Positions 32,864 to 41,879 of a stretch of DNA of 64,000 bases are shown here, piece after piece. Both the position numbers and the translations under genes were made by a program. The DNA lies in assembly GCF_000711975.1 (NCBI RefSeq), contig NZ_JONT01000012.1, positions 27,967-91,966 of the forward strand, read 5' to 3'. Every line of letters starts with the position of its first letter. The first letter of the stretch is position 1. This stretch comes from Desulfofalx alkaliphila DSM 12257 (lineage in GTDB: Bacteria > Bacillota > Desulfotomaculia > Desulfotomaculales > Desulfohalotomaculaceae). Below the pieces are notes generated by a model. The model had not been told where the DNA came from and ran no database searches. It was given only the letters and a program-made list of their open reading frames with translations.

Positions 32864-35272
32864 TTAATTTGCCTTACTGATATTGATATGGGCAATGCTT
32901 TGAATGGCACAAATAAAATGCCTTACCAACTCCGGGTCAAATTGTGATCCGGAGTTTTTTATTAACTCATTTGCCGCCTCGGCATAGCTCAGTGCCTTGC
33001 GGTAAGGACGGTCGGTGGTCATGGCATCAAAGCTGTCTGCAATGGCCACAATCCGCCCTAAAAGGGGTATCTGTGTGCCTGCTAAGCCATAAGGGTAGCC
33101 TTTGCCGTCGTAACGTTCGTGGTGGTATAAAATTACATCCACGGCTTCGGATAAATCGGGAATTTGCCTGGCAATTTCTGCCCCCACCAAAGGGTGTCTT
33201 TTTATGGCTTCGTACTCTTCTTGGCTTAATCTGCTTGGTTTTAAGAGCACTGACATATCCACATGTATTTTTCCAATATCATGTAGGAAGGCGCCATATC
33301 TTAAATGTTTTAGCTTGTCTTCGGGCAGAAGTATTTTTTTGCCCAATACTTCTGCATAGTACATCACTCTCTCGGAGTGTTTAAAGGTATAGCGGTCTTT
33401 GGCGTTAATAACAATGTTTAAGGTCTTAATGGTACTGATGGTATTTACTTCACCCTGCTGCTGCTCCGTAGGTATTTCGTCCAGCACTGATGAGTAGAGT
33501 ACAGCCCTGTCTTTTTTTATTTTAGCCTGGTAAAGGGAGTAGTCAGCCAGTTTGAGCAAGTCCCCTTTATTGGTTGCGTTTATGGGATAACAACTGATTC
33601 CTGCAGAAACGGTAAGCTTAATAAAGGAGCCATCATTAAAAATGTTAAATTTAGTATTTCTTACGGTGTCAACAAGTTTATTTCCCAAATCCAGAGCTTC
33701 CGTGGCAGAGACCTTGGGCACGATCACTGCAAATTCTTCACCGCCATAACGGGCCACAAAACCGTTTTTAAAGATCTTTTTTAATACTAAGGCCACCTCA
33801 AGGAGCACCTTATCACCGACGTCGTGGCCGTAGAGGTCGTTTACAATTTTAAAGTTGTCAATATCGATCATGAACAGCGCAAAGGTTTCGTTGGAATAGC
33901 GGAAAATTTTTATCTGTTTTCCCAGTTCCTGTTGAAAACTGCGGTGATTATATAAACCTGTCAGACTGTCAGTGGAGGCCATGTAATCAAGGGTACTGCT
34001 GACAATCATCATCATGGCCATGGAGTTGTTTAACTCCTTAACCTGTTTAAGTAAATAGGGTAGGCACATTTGATATTCAGCCTTGCCCTTTAACACCGCT
34101 ATGGCTTTTTCCCAGCAGGTACTGTATCCACAGGCTCCGCAGTTAGTTAAGTCTTTGGGTTTCTTTTTGCCTGTTTTCCGTAGAACCTGCCAAATTTGCC
34201 GGTCGCTAAATATTTTTTTAACACGCTGCTTATTGTAAAAGGTTCGGGTGGTATCCATAGGGGGCCCCAATGGGGTAAAATCAGCCGGGTACTTATACCC
34301 GCTGTCGCTGTTTCTTTGTTCTTCCGTATAGGTGATCACTTTTTTGGATTTATTATAACACAATTCTTTGTTTGCAATTTCCGGGCCGGCGATACAACCG
34401 TCGCAGCAAAGCATATCAACCATTACAGGGGTCAAAAAGCCGCCGCTGATGGAGTTTAAAATACTCTTGCACTTTACCGGCCCGCTGGCTTCAATCACAT
34501 CCAGCGAGCTGACATCTGATTGTAAACCCACCGCTTTCAATAACCCCCCTGCCAGTGGAAGCAGTCTGGCTGTGTTGGCACCGGGGGAGTCCCAGTGTGT
34601 ATTGGCCGGTTGATTTATTAGATTAATTTTTTGCTCTGCAAACCATTGTTTCAGCTGTCTAAAGGTAATTACCGCATCAATGTAATCCCCGGCGTGACCG
34701 CAGACGGACTCAGCTTTTTTGGCTATACAGGGTCCGATGAAAACGGTTTTATGTTGGGGGAAAGTTTTCTTTGCGTATTGACCGGTTATCATCATCGGTG
34801 ACTGTAATGGTGAAAGATAGTTTATTAAATTAGGGAAATGTTTTTCTATCAGCATTACCACCGAAGGGCATGCTGAGGAAATAACGGTCTGATCACTTTT
34901 GGCCAGCAGGTCCTGTAATCGGTGGGCATGTATCTCTGCACCAAAGGCTGCTTCTAAAACATATGAAAAACCCAGTTGCCGCAGGCCGCTAATGAACTGG
35001 CCGGGAAAACAGTCAAAGGAGGCACTGAAAGAAGGTGCCACAATGGCCACCGTTTTTAGGCCGCTGCTATGCCATTCTTGCACAGTTTTTGTGTCGTCAA
35101 ATATAACCTTGGCTCCTTGGGAGCAGACCTTTACACAACTGCCGCACAAGATGCAATCTTCCTTTGATATGGTGGCTTTACCGTTCTGAAAGGAAATTGC
35201 TTTTACAGGACAGGCACGAACACAGGCATAACAATTACAGCATAAATCATTATTTGTATAGAGTATCCGCAT
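32864..35272 (-). CDS. Sensor with 2[4Fe-4S], [FeFe]-hydrogenase-like H-cluster domain, Fe-S knuckle, GGDEF and HD-GYP domains
   Basis: 802 aa, five modules. Residues 11-50: two 4Fe-4S motifs (CCNCYACVRAC, CILCGSCVKVC). About 70-305: hydrogenase large-subunit-like domain with H-cluster signatures SSACP (132-136), GPCIAKKAE (180-188) and CCDGC (289-293). About 376-405: CGACGYSTC cluster motif of the Fes family. About 430-590: GGDEF with RYGGEEF (508-514), active-site type; no RxxD inhibitory site is seen. About 630-790: HD-GYP with HDIGKIH and HHERYDGKGYPYGL. The motifs match sensory, not catalytic, hydrogenases. Predicted H2 or redox control of c-di-GMP. No membrane segment. Confidence 0.88.
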   Translation of the reverse strand: MRILYTNNDLCCNCYACVRACPVKAISFQNGKATISKEDCILCGSCVKVCSQGAKVIFDDTKTVQEWHSSGLKTVAIVAPSFSASFDCFPGQFISGLRQLGFSYVLEAAFGAEIHAHRLQDLLAKSDQTVISSACPSVVMLIEKHFPNLINYLSPLQSPMMITGQYAKKTFPQHKTVFIGPCIAKKAESVCGHAGDYIDAVITFRQLKQWFAEQKINLINQPANTHWDSPGANTARLLPLAGGLLKAVGLQSDVSSLDVIEASGPVKCKSILNSISGGFLTPVMVDMLCCDGCIAGPEIANKELCYNKSKKVITYTEEQRNSDSGYKYPADFTPLGPPMDTTRTFYNKQRVKKIFSDRQIWQVLRKTGKKKPKDLTNCGACGYSTCWEKAIAVLKGKAEYQMCLPYLLKQVKELNNSMAMMMIVSSTLDYMASTDSLTGLYNHRSFQQELGKQIKIFRYSNETFALFMIDIDNFKIVNDLYGHDVGDKVLLEVALVLKKIFKNGFVARYGGEEFAVIVPKVSATEALDLGNKLVDTVRNTKFNIFNDGSFIKLTVSAGISCYPINATNKGDLLKLADYSLYQAKIKKDRAVLYSSVLDEIPTEQQQGEVNTISTIKTLNIVINAKDRYTFKHSERVMYYAEVLGKKILLPEDKLKHLRYGAFLHDIGKIHVDMSVLLKPSRLSQEEYEAIKRHPLVGAEIARQIPDLSEAVDVILYHHERYDGKGYPYGLAGTQIPLLGRIVAIADSFDAMTTDRPYRKALSYAEAANELIKNSGSQFDPELVRHFICAIQSIAHINISKAN

Positions 35273-35441
35273 TTTACCACCTGAATTCTATATCTATTAT
35301 TATATTAATTCGCTATTTTACGTAAAAATCCTATAGATAAAATGTAAATTATAAAAGATTTTACATTTGCAGAATAATTTATGCGTGTAATTGAGAACAT
35401 AAAAATGATATACATCAAAATACAATCTCGGGAGGGATTTG

Positions 35442-35879
35442 ATGTCACAAAAACTGCAGGAGATTATGACTACTAATGTAGCCACAGTTAGCCCCCAACA
35501 ATCAGTGGCTGAAGTGGCCCAAATAATGAGCCGCCATAATATCGGCTCCGTGCCCGTTGTCGAAAATGGCAGGTGCGTAGGTATGATTACCGACCGTGAT
35601 ATTACACTGCGGGTGACAGCCCAAGGCCAGAACCCCGCAAATACCCCGGTTCAATCGGTAATGTCCACAGACCTCGTCACCGGCAATTCACAAATGGATG
35701 TACATGATGCTGCCAGTCTGATGGCCCGGCATCAAATCCGTCGTTTGCCGGTGGTGGACAACGGTAAACTTTCCGGCATTGTGGCCCTGGGGGACTTTGC
35801 AGTACAAAACATTTACCAAGATGAAGCCGGACAAGCACTTTCCAGCATTTCCGAGCCGGCTTCACCGCAACAAATGTAA
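35442..35879 (+). CDS. CBS-domain protein (two CBS repeats)
   Basis: 145 aa from ATG 35442 with CGGGAGGG upstream. Two CBS repeats: IMTTNVATVSPQQSVAEVAQIMSRHNIGSVPVVENGRCVGMITDRDI and the matching second one ending RLPVVDNGKLSGIVALGDFA. Stand-alone CBS pairs bind adenosyl nucleotides and act as energy sensors. Close in design to the protein at 36558. Confidence 0.88.
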   Translation: MSQKLQEIMTTNVATVSPQQSVAEVAQIMSRHNIGSVPVVENGRCVGMITDRDITLRVTAQGQNPANTPVQSVMSTDLVTGNSQMDVHDAASLMARHQIRRLPVVDNGKLSGIVALGDFAVQNIYQDEAGQALSSISEPASPQQM

Positions 35880-35882
35880 CAA

Positions 35883-35923
35883 AAAATGCGGCAAGGGGGC
35901 TAACCCCTTTGTCGCATTTTTTT
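35883..35923. terminator. Terminator after the CBS gene
   Basis: AAAATGCGGCAAGGGG pairs with CCCCTTTGTCGCATTTT, then T-run. Confidence 0.8.
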
Positions 35924-35973
35924 GCCTGCCCTAATAGCCGTCAGGATGGAATAAGATGCTAATTAAGCTCCAA

Positions 35974-36028
35974 TTGTCGTATGCGCGACAAACTTCCCTA
36001 TAAAACCAGTATATACTAATTTATATAC
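35974..36028. promoter_or_regulatory. Two inverted repeats upstream of the DsrE-like gene
   Basis: TTGTCG-6 bases-CGACAA (35974-35991) and GTATATA-6 bases-TATATAC (36009-36028). Both arms are perfect. They sit where an operator for the gene at 36054 would be expected. Confidence 0.45.
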
Positions 36029-36053
36029 TTATCAATAATGGGGGGATAGGCCA

Positions 36054-36434
36054 ATGAGTGAAATGAAGGTGCTCTTTCATGTCAATGAAACAGAGGCTTG
36101 GACCAAGTCTTTAGGAAATATTACTAACTTTCTAAAGGATCAACCACAGGGCAAGGTTGAGGTGGTGGCAAACGGGCCTTCGGTCACTGCATTTACCGGC
36201 AGTTGCCAGGCTAACGGCGGTGGCGGATGTGGCTGTAGTCTACAAAAGGGAGACTTGCTGGAACAAATGGGCAGGCTGTCCAATGAAGGTGTAGTTTTTG
36301 CCGCTTGTCGGAACTCACTTAAAATTTATGACATAGACGAAAAAACCCTGCCCTCCTTTGTTAAGGTGGTGCCGGCGGGTATTACGGAAATTGCGGCCAA
36401 ACAATCTGAAGGCTATGCCTATATAAAACCTTAA
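36054..36434 (+). CDS. DsrE/DsrF-like family protein
   Basis: 126 aa. The sequence KVLFHVNETEAWTKSLGNITNFLKDQP...VEVVANGPSV is the DsrE-like fold opening, and GVVFAACRNSLKIYDI contains the conserved cysteine position. A CQANGGGGCGCS insertion is unusual and could bind metal. Family members relay sulfur or act as peroxiredoxin-like proteins. AUG 36054 follows TGGGGGGATAGG. Confidence 0.78.
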   Translation: MSEMKVLFHVNETEAWTKSLGNITNFLKDQPQGKVEVVANGPSVTAFTGSCQANGGGGCGCSLQKGDLLEQMGRLSNEGVVFAACRNSLKIYDIDEKTLPSFVKVVPAGITEIAAKQSEGYAYIKP

Positions 36435-36447
36435 TATTTTGTAGCAA

Positions 36448-36479
36448 AGAAACGTCCAGAAACCGGACGTTTCTTTTTA
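36448..36479. terminator. Terminator after the DsrE-like gene
   Basis: AGAAACGTCC/GGACGTTTCT perfect stem with a T-run. Confidence 0.8.
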
Positions 36480-36557
36480 CTTGGGGTAACATTGCCATAA
36501 AACACATATTGCTATAAAATATACACATAATGATTTCCACTTGTAGGGGGTGCGCTT

Positions 36558-37001
36558 ATGAATGTTAAAGATATTATGTCCACCAATGTAGTTACAGTAA
36601 ATGAAGATACCACCATAGAAAATTTGGCAAAACTACTGATCGAAAACCAAATTTCCGGGGTGCCGGTAGTTAATGAAGGGCATAGGCTTGTGGGCATAGT
36701 GACTGAAGGTGATCTGCTGCACAAGGAAATACCCCCCAGAAGGCCGGAGTATGTAGGCATTTTAGGCGGTATTATTTACAAGGGCCTAAAAACATACAAA
36801 GAAGACTTTAAAAAGCTAGCGGCCATAAAGGCCTCAGAAATTATGACCAAAAGGGTGGTAACCACCACCAAAGACAGCCCTGTGGAAGAAGCGGCCTCAC
36901 TGATGGTTAAACACAAGGTTAAGCGCCTGCCGGTGGTGGAAGGTGACAAAATTGTAGGTATTGTAAGCCGCTCAGATATTATTAAAAATCTTACAGAATA
37001 A
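36558..37001 (+). CDS. CBS-domain protein (two CBS repeats with insert)
   Basis: 147 aa. Repeats IMSTNVVTVNEDTTIENLAKLLIENQISGVPVVNEGHRLVGIVTEGDLL and IMTKRVVTTTKDSPVEEAASLMVKHKVKRLPVVEGDKIVGIVSRSDII, with an insert of about 35 residues between (PPRRPEYVGILGGIIYKGLKTYKEDFKKL), which is a common CBS-pair type in Firmicutes. Likely adenylate sensing. RBS TAGGGGGTG. Confidence 0.88.
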   Translation: MNVKDIMSTNVVTVNEDTTIENLAKLLIENQISGVPVVNEGHRLVGIVTEGDLLHKEIPPRRPEYVGILGGIIYKGLKTYKEDFKKLAAIKASEIMTKRVVTTTKDSPVEEAASLMVKHKVKRLPVVEGDKIVGIVSRSDIIKNLTE

Positions 37002-37024
37002 AGTAACACCAGGTAAATAAAAAG

Positions 37025-37056
37025 AAGGCCTGTGTAGGATTACTGCACAGGCTTTT
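37025..37056. terminator. Terminator after the second CBS gene
   Basis: AAGGCCTGTG pairs with CACAGGCTTTT. Confidence 0.65.
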
Positions 37057-37210
37057 ACACTGGGTGGCCCCAAAGGGCCCCATAGTTCAAAGGGCCATCC
37101 GGCCGGAGGAAAAGGCCCCGGTAAATATATGAAAGAAGGATTATGTTTATTAGGGGACGAATACTGACACCTATTACTACCACGATCATCAATATACGGG
37201 GGTTTTTAGA

Positions 37211-38005
37211 TTGATAATTGATATGCACGTGCATTTTTTTCCTGAAAATGTGGCACCAAAGGTAACACAACATTTAGCTGACCATTATGGGATAGATGTT
37301 CCTTATCAAGGCACCTTGGCTGAATACAGTAAAATGCGCCTCAGCAGCCGGGTTGATACCGCTGTTTTTTTCACTGCCGCCACCAAGCCGGAGCAGGTTC
37401 AGTCGGCAAATATCTGGGCAAAAAGCAATACCGGGGGCGCTTATATAGGCTTTGGAACCCTGCACCCCGATTATCATGATATAGACGGTGAAATTAAAAA
37501 GCTAAAGGACTGGGGGGTTAAAGGCGTTAAATTTCACCCGGACTTTCAGCAGTTTTATTTGGATGATGCTAAGGCTTTAACAATTTACGAAAAAATGGCC
37601 AAGGATTTTATTATTATTTTTCATGTGGGTGACGAGGAAAACGGCAATAACACCGTTTATTCTTCGCCCCGCAGACTGGCCAATGTATTGGATAACATAC
37701 CAAACCTAAGGGTTATTGCCGCTCACATGGGTGGCTATAAAATGTGGGATCTGTCTATGCAGTGGTTGGTGGGTAAAGAGGTGTACTTTGACACCTCAAG
37801 CACCTTTGGCATTTTACCGGATGAGCAATTCAAAAATCTTATTAAAGAACATGGTTATCACAGAATTCTGCTGGGAAGTGACTACCCCTACAATGACCCG
37901 CAGCGGGAGCTCCGGTGCCTGTCCGGTTTAGGCTTAAAGGATAAGCAGTATCAAGCCATCATTGGGGAAAATGCTAAAAAACTACTGGCAGGGGTAGGCT
38001 TATAA
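37211..38005 (+). CDS. Amidohydrolase-superfamily protein
   Basis: 264 aa from TTG 37211 (GGGGG 8 bases upstream). The metal-binding start is IDMHVHFFPE; later landmarks are VKFHPDFQQF, IIFHVGDEENG, RVIAAHMGGYKMWD and LLGSDYPYNDP, matching the amidohydrolase-2 group (decarboxylase/hydrolase type). Substrate unknown. Adjacent nitrilase gene (23 bases downstream) suggests a shared salvage pathway for an amide or acid. Confidence 0.85.
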   Translation: MIIDMHVHFFPENVAPKVTQHLADHYGIDVPYQGTLAEYSKMRLSSRVDTAVFFTAATKPEQVQSANIWAKSNTGGAYIGFGTLHPDYHDIDGEIKKLKDWGVKGVKFHPDFQQFYLDDAKALTIYEKMAKDFIIIFHVGDEENGNNTVYSSPRRLANVLDNIPNLRVIAAHMGGYKMWDLSMQWLVGKEVYFDTSSTFGILPDEQFKNLIKEHGYHRILLGSDYPYNDPQRELRCLSGLGLKDKQYQAIIGENAKKLLAGVGL

Positions 38006-38028
38006 ATATAAATCCTTAGAGGTGAGCA

Positions 38029-38886
38029 ATGCAAAAAACTAAAATTGCCCTTGTACAAATGAATGCGCCCTTTGGTGAGATAGAAAGCAATTTAAGAAAA
38101 ATCAGCAATTTTATTATGGAGGCCCACCGACAAAGGGTGGATATTATCTGCTTTCCCGAGTTGGCTTTGATGGGCTATAGCCGTGACCAATCCCATCTCC
38201 ATGCCGAACATATCCCCGGGGAGAGCAGTAGATACATAGTGGATTTGGCCCAAAGATACGGTATTACAGTACTATTGGGCATGGCCGAAAAGTCAACACA
38301 GGCAAATAAGCCCTATATCACCCAGCTAATAGCCATGCCAGACGGCAGTTATCATAAATACCGAAAAACACATTTGGGGGGCAGTGAGCAACCATATTTT
38401 ACAGCGGGGGACGCAATACCTGTCTTTAAAACCGGCAAGGCGGTTTTTGGTGTGCAAATATGTTGGGATTTACACTTTCCTGAAGTGTCCACCATCATGT
38501 CCCTGCAGGGGGCAGAAATTATCTTTGCACCCCACGCCTCACCCTGCGTGGCCGGAGATCGAAAAGAATTATGGTTAAAATACTTAACTGCCAGGGCCTA
38601 TGATAATGCAGTATATCTGGCGGCATGCAATTTAATAGGTAACAGCAGCCAGGGCCACCCCTTTGCCGGCGGCAATTTGGTAATAGACCCCAAAGGCAAT
38701 GTCATTGCCGATGACTTTAACAATGAGGAAGGTATGTTGGTGGTTGATTTAGACGAGGGTTTAATTAATAAAATCCGCTATGAAAGGACCACGTCCATGA
38801 GGTACATTTTTCATTTGGATGCCCGTCGGCCGGACTTGTATGAAAAATATAAAGGAATATTAAAAGAAGGCCATAGATTGGGTTAA
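38029..38886 (+). CDS. Carbon-nitrogen hydrolase (nitrilase superfamily)
   Basis: 285 aa. Catalytic triad is complete: Glu in ICFPELALMGYS, Lys in KYRKTHLGG and Cys in FGVQICWDLHFPEVS. The superfamily hydrolyses amides or N-carbamoyl bonds. N-carbamoyl amidase-like, but substrate not resolvable. Last 4 bases overlap the converging gene at 38883. Confidence 0.88.
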   Translation: MQKTKIALVQMNAPFGEIESNLRKISNFIMEAHRQRVDIICFPELALMGYSRDQSHLHAEHIPGESSRYIVDLAQRYGITVLLGMAEKSTQANKPYITQLIAMPDGSYHKYRKTHLGGSEQPYFTAGDAIPVFKTGKAVFGVQICWDLHFPEVSTIMSLQGAEIIFAPHASPCVAGDRKELWLKYLTARAYDNAVYLAACNLIGNSSQGHPFAGGNLVIDPKGNVIADDFNNEEGMLVVDLDEGLINKIRYERTTSMRYIFHLDARRPDLYEKYKGILKEGHRLG

Positions 38887-39278
38887 GTTACCGGACTGGT
38901 AACTTCGACCTTGCCAAACACCTCACCGCACTGACAGCCGTAAGTGACAAAGTCTGATCTTTGGCCTTCACATATACTGATAATGCGCACCTTGGAATCT
39001 GTACTGTATATGGCTTCGTTGCAGTTGGGGCAATTTTTGTCGGTAATAAATTTCTTCGGTTTTATTACTATACAATCCCTTTCATTGGTTTCAACTATAC
39101 AGTTATTGAGCTTTAATTTAGTTAAATGATATTTTTTTAAAATAGCTTTTAAAACCAGCAGCATTATTGCCCTGGATGCACCGTTTTGCACCCTCAAAAA
39201 GGTAGTGAGGGCCAGCTCAGCGCAATTTCGATCTTCAATTGTTGGGAATGGGTAAAGGGTATTTTTTTCATTTTTCAT
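38883..39278 (-). CDS. Hypothetical protein with CxxC and CQC cysteines
   Basis: 131 aa. Residues about 85-120 hold CPNCNEAIYSTDSKVRIISICEGQRSDFVTYGCQCGEVFG, a zinc-ribbon-like pair. The N-terminal half is helical. No strong ribosome site at ATG 39278, so the start is uncertain. Converges on the nitrilase with a 4-base overlap. Confidence 0.55.
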   Translation of the reverse strand: MKNEKNTLYPFPTIEDRNCAELALTTFLRVQNGASRAIMLLVLKAILKKYHLTKLKLNNCIVETNERDCIVIKPKKFITDKNCPNCNEAIYSTDSKVRIISICEGQRSDFVTYGCQCGEVFGKVEVTSPVT

Positions 39279-39325
39279 ATTACCATTATGCCCATTCCCC
39301 CATTAGATATTACCACAATACCACC

Positions 39326-40573
39326 CTAGGCCCTTTGGCCCAGGGCGGCACTCAATCCTGCAAGGTAACCGGTGGAAAAGGCAATTTGCAGGTTATAACC
39401 GCCTGTCAGGGCGTCCACGTCTATCACTTCCCCGGCAAAGTACAATCCCGATACCAATTTAGATTCCAGGGTAGACGGGTTGATTTCACCGGTTTTTACT
39501 CCACCGCTGGTAACTATTGCCTCGTTTATGGGCCTTGTGCCCGTCACCGTTAAAATAAGGCCCTTTAGGATTTCCGCCAGGGAAAGCCGTTCCTTTTTAG
39601 TAACCTGGTCAACGGGCTTATCCCCGTTCAAGGCCGCCAACCTTATAACCACCGGGATTAATTTTTTGGGCAAGAGATCATCAAGGGCATTTTTCAACTG
39701 CTTTTTTTGGTACTTTTCAAAATCCCTCAGTAGACGCCTATCTAACTGCTCGGGGGACAGGGCCGGTTTCAAATCTATGGAGAGCTTAACTTCTTTAGCC
39801 TTATTAATATTTTTTAAAAAACTGCTTAAGGACAAGATGGCCGGGCCGCTGACACCGAAATGAGTAAAAAGCATTTCGCCAAACTGCTCTTGAACCACCT
39901 TCTTATTGGCCAGCAGCTTAACATTTACATTTTTTAATGTTAGGCCCTGCACTTCCTTGGGCCATTGGTCTTTAGTAACCAATGGAACCAAGGCCGGCTT
40001 AGGTTCCACAAGGGTGTGACCCAACCGGCCGGCCATGACATAGCCGTCCCCGGTTGAACCGGTATTTTGATAAGACAAGCCGCCGGTTGCAATCAGCACC
40101 TTGGGGCAGTAAATTTTAGTGTTATCTTGCAGCAAGACCCCGGTTACGGTACTGTTGGTACACAATATCTTTTTAACGGGACAGTGATAACGAATATCTA
40201 CCCCAAGCTTACGCAGGTGTTTTTCAAACCCCTTAATAATATCGCTGGATTTATCACTGGCGGGAAAAACCCTATTTCCCCGTTCCACCTTAGTTTTTAC
40301 ACCGAAGCTGTGCAACAAATCCAGCAATTGGTGATTGGTAAAGGCATTAAAGGCACTGTATAAAAACTTTCTGTTACTGACAACATTATTTAAAAAATCC
40401 TCTAGGTCACCGTAGTTGGTTACATTACAGCGCCCTTTCCCGGTGATATACAATTTTTTACCCAGCTTTTCGTTTTTTTCTAATAAAATTACCCTTAAGC
40501 CATTGGAGGCGGCGGTGGCGGCTGCCATCATACCTGCCGGCCCGCCGCCGATAACAGCTAAGTCATAGTTCAT
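39326..40573 (-). CDS. NAD(P)/FAD-dependent oxidoreductase, HI0933/YhiN (BaiN-like) family
   Basis: 415 aa. FAD Rossmann motif AVIGGGPAGMMAAATAASNG at residues 6-25; family motif GRCNVTN (about 47), and GGLSYQNTGSTGDGY and the C-terminal GGVKTGEINPSTLESKLVSGLYFAGEVIDVDALTGGYNLQIAFSTG. Members are flavoproteins of unclear role; gut relatives (BaiN) reduce bile acids, which is not implied here. RBS AAAGGAG. Confidence 0.9.
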   Translation of the reverse strand: MNYDLAVIGGGPAGMMAAATAASNGLRVILLEKNEKLGKKLYITGKGRCNVTNYGDLEDFLNNVVSNRKFLYSAFNAFTNHQLLDLLHSFGVKTKVERGNRVFPASDKSSDIIKGFEKHLRKLGVDIRYHCPVKKILCTNSTVTGVLLQDNTKIYCPKVLIATGGLSYQNTGSTGDGYVMAGRLGHTLVEPKPALVPLVTKDQWPKEVQGLTLKNVNVKLLANKKVVQEQFGEMLFTHFGVSGPAILSLSSFLKNINKAKEVKLSIDLKPALSPEQLDRRLLRDFEKYQKKQLKNALDDLLPKKLIPVVIRLAALNGDKPVDQVTKKERLSLAEILKGLILTVTGTRPINEAIVTSGGVKTGEINPSTLESKLVSGLYFAGEVIDVDALTGGYNLQIAFSTGYLAGLSAALGQRA

Positions 40574-40657
40574 TGGTAAACTCCTTTAAAAAATTATCAA
40601 TTAATCCTAATATAACCCAAAAGGGCCTCTGCCATTGGGTATAGTATCGGTCAGCAC

Positions 40658-40693
40658 AAAAAAGAGTTCTGGGGCAAGCCCAGAACTCTTTTA
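40658..40693. terminator. Terminator after the hydrogenase operon
   Basis: AAAAGAGTTCTGGG/CCCAGAACTCTTTT stem with T-run on the minus strand. Confidence 0.8.
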
Positions 40694-40696
40694 TCA

Positions 40697-41833
40697 TTAA
40701 GCTGCTTTTTGCTCATCTCCGTGGTCGAGCACTCTAAAGTTATCGCAGATGAAGCAGTATGCCAGCATACCGCCTGCAACCAGACCGATGGTAACCATCC
40801 ACTCCATCCAGGAAGGAGCGTAAGCTACACCTTGATAACTAATCATACCGGTAATTACAACGTTCATCCGGTTTATAATGACACCGATAGCTACCATGGC
40901 ACCGGCGGTGGTTAAACCGGCCCTGGTTTTGCCCCAGGCAGTGAAGAAGATAACCAGCGGTATCAGTACACCCACTGCCATCTCCAAGATGAACATGTTC
41001 GACTCCAGACCGCCGGCAAACACATACTGCCAAGCATCCCGGCTGGTGAGGTCGAATATCTTCAGGCCCAGATACATGATCATGATGGTGAAACCAATTC
41101 TCTGCAGGCTGCGTAAAACCTTAGTGTCCACCCAGTGGTTGTAAGCTCTGCCGGCCAGCGAAGTTTCCACAGTAACCATGGCCGGTCCCACAAAGAAAGA
41201 TGACATTAAGAAGAAGAGTCCAATATAGGGTGACCACCACAGCGGGTGCAGTTTATCCACCTGTGTCAGGTACAGAGCACCCAATGAAGATTGGTGCAAG
41301 GTGGGTAAAAGCACACCGATAATTAACAGGAAGGGCATAGCCTTAGCAAAGAACTTGTGCAGGGGCTTTGCCACTTTCTCGGTGGCAATTTCACCAAACT
41401 CAAGTACTTGCACAGTGGTGTAAAGGGAAACACACCAGAACACTTCGAACAGTACGGAGTGGTAACCCCAAGATACAAAGGGACGCCAGAAGTTGAACCA
41501 CTGACCGATGTCCAGGAACAAACCAATCATTACCAAGAGATAACCCAGCAGTGATGTGAGCATGGCACTGCGGGCAATGACGTTAAACTTTTCTATGTGT
41601 AAAATATGTGCTATCAGGGCGACACTGTAACCGCCGCCGGCCAGGGCAACCCCGGTTAACACGTCAAATCCAATCCACAGACCCCAGGGCCACTCGTCAT
41701 TAAGGTTTGTGGTGGCTCCCAGACCAACAACTAAACGGTACACTGCAATGGCTGCAGCAATTACGGCCAGAATAAGTAACAAGAATCTGACCGGAGTCAT
41801 TTTAAAGGTCCATCCTTGTTTTTGGGACTCCAT
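40697..41833 (-). CDS. NrfD/HybB-like membrane subunit of the hydrogenase complex
   Basis: 378 aa, about ten membrane segments, the pattern of NrfD/PsrC-type quinone-reactive subunits (WPWGLWIGFDVLTGVALAGGGYSVALIAHIL; later LPTLHQSSLGALYL). It carries no cofactor itself and should pass electrons to menaquinone from the Fe-S protein. Third gene of the operon, 46 bases after the Fe-S gene, with GGGGG ribosome site. The terminator follows it. Confidence 0.88.
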   Translation of the reverse strand: MESQKQGWTFKMTPVRFLLLILAVIAAAIAVYRLVVGLGATTNLNDEWPWGLWIGFDVLTGVALAGGGYSVALIAHILHIEKFNVIARSAMLTSLLGYLLVMIGLFLDIGQWFNFWRPFVSWGYHSVLFEVFWCVSLYTTVQVLEFGEIATEKVAKPLHKFFAKAMPFLLIIGVLLPTLHQSSLGALYLTQVDKLHPLWWSPYIGLFFLMSSFFVGPAMVTVETSLAGRAYNHWVDTKVLRSLQRIGFTIMIMYLGLKIFDLTSRDAWQYVFAGGLESNMFILEMAVGVLIPLVIFFTAWGKTRAGLTTAGAMVAIGVIINRMNVVITGMISYQGVAYAPSWMEWMVTIGLVAGGMLAYCFICDNFRVLDHGDEQKAA

Positions 41834-41879
41834 TTATTTTACCCCCTTATAACTATTTGTTATTGATGTGATTGCTACC

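Noticed and set aside
39239..39553. Plus-strand frame over the flavoprotein gene
   Set aside because: Shadow of the minus-strand HI0933-family gene, which has full motifs.
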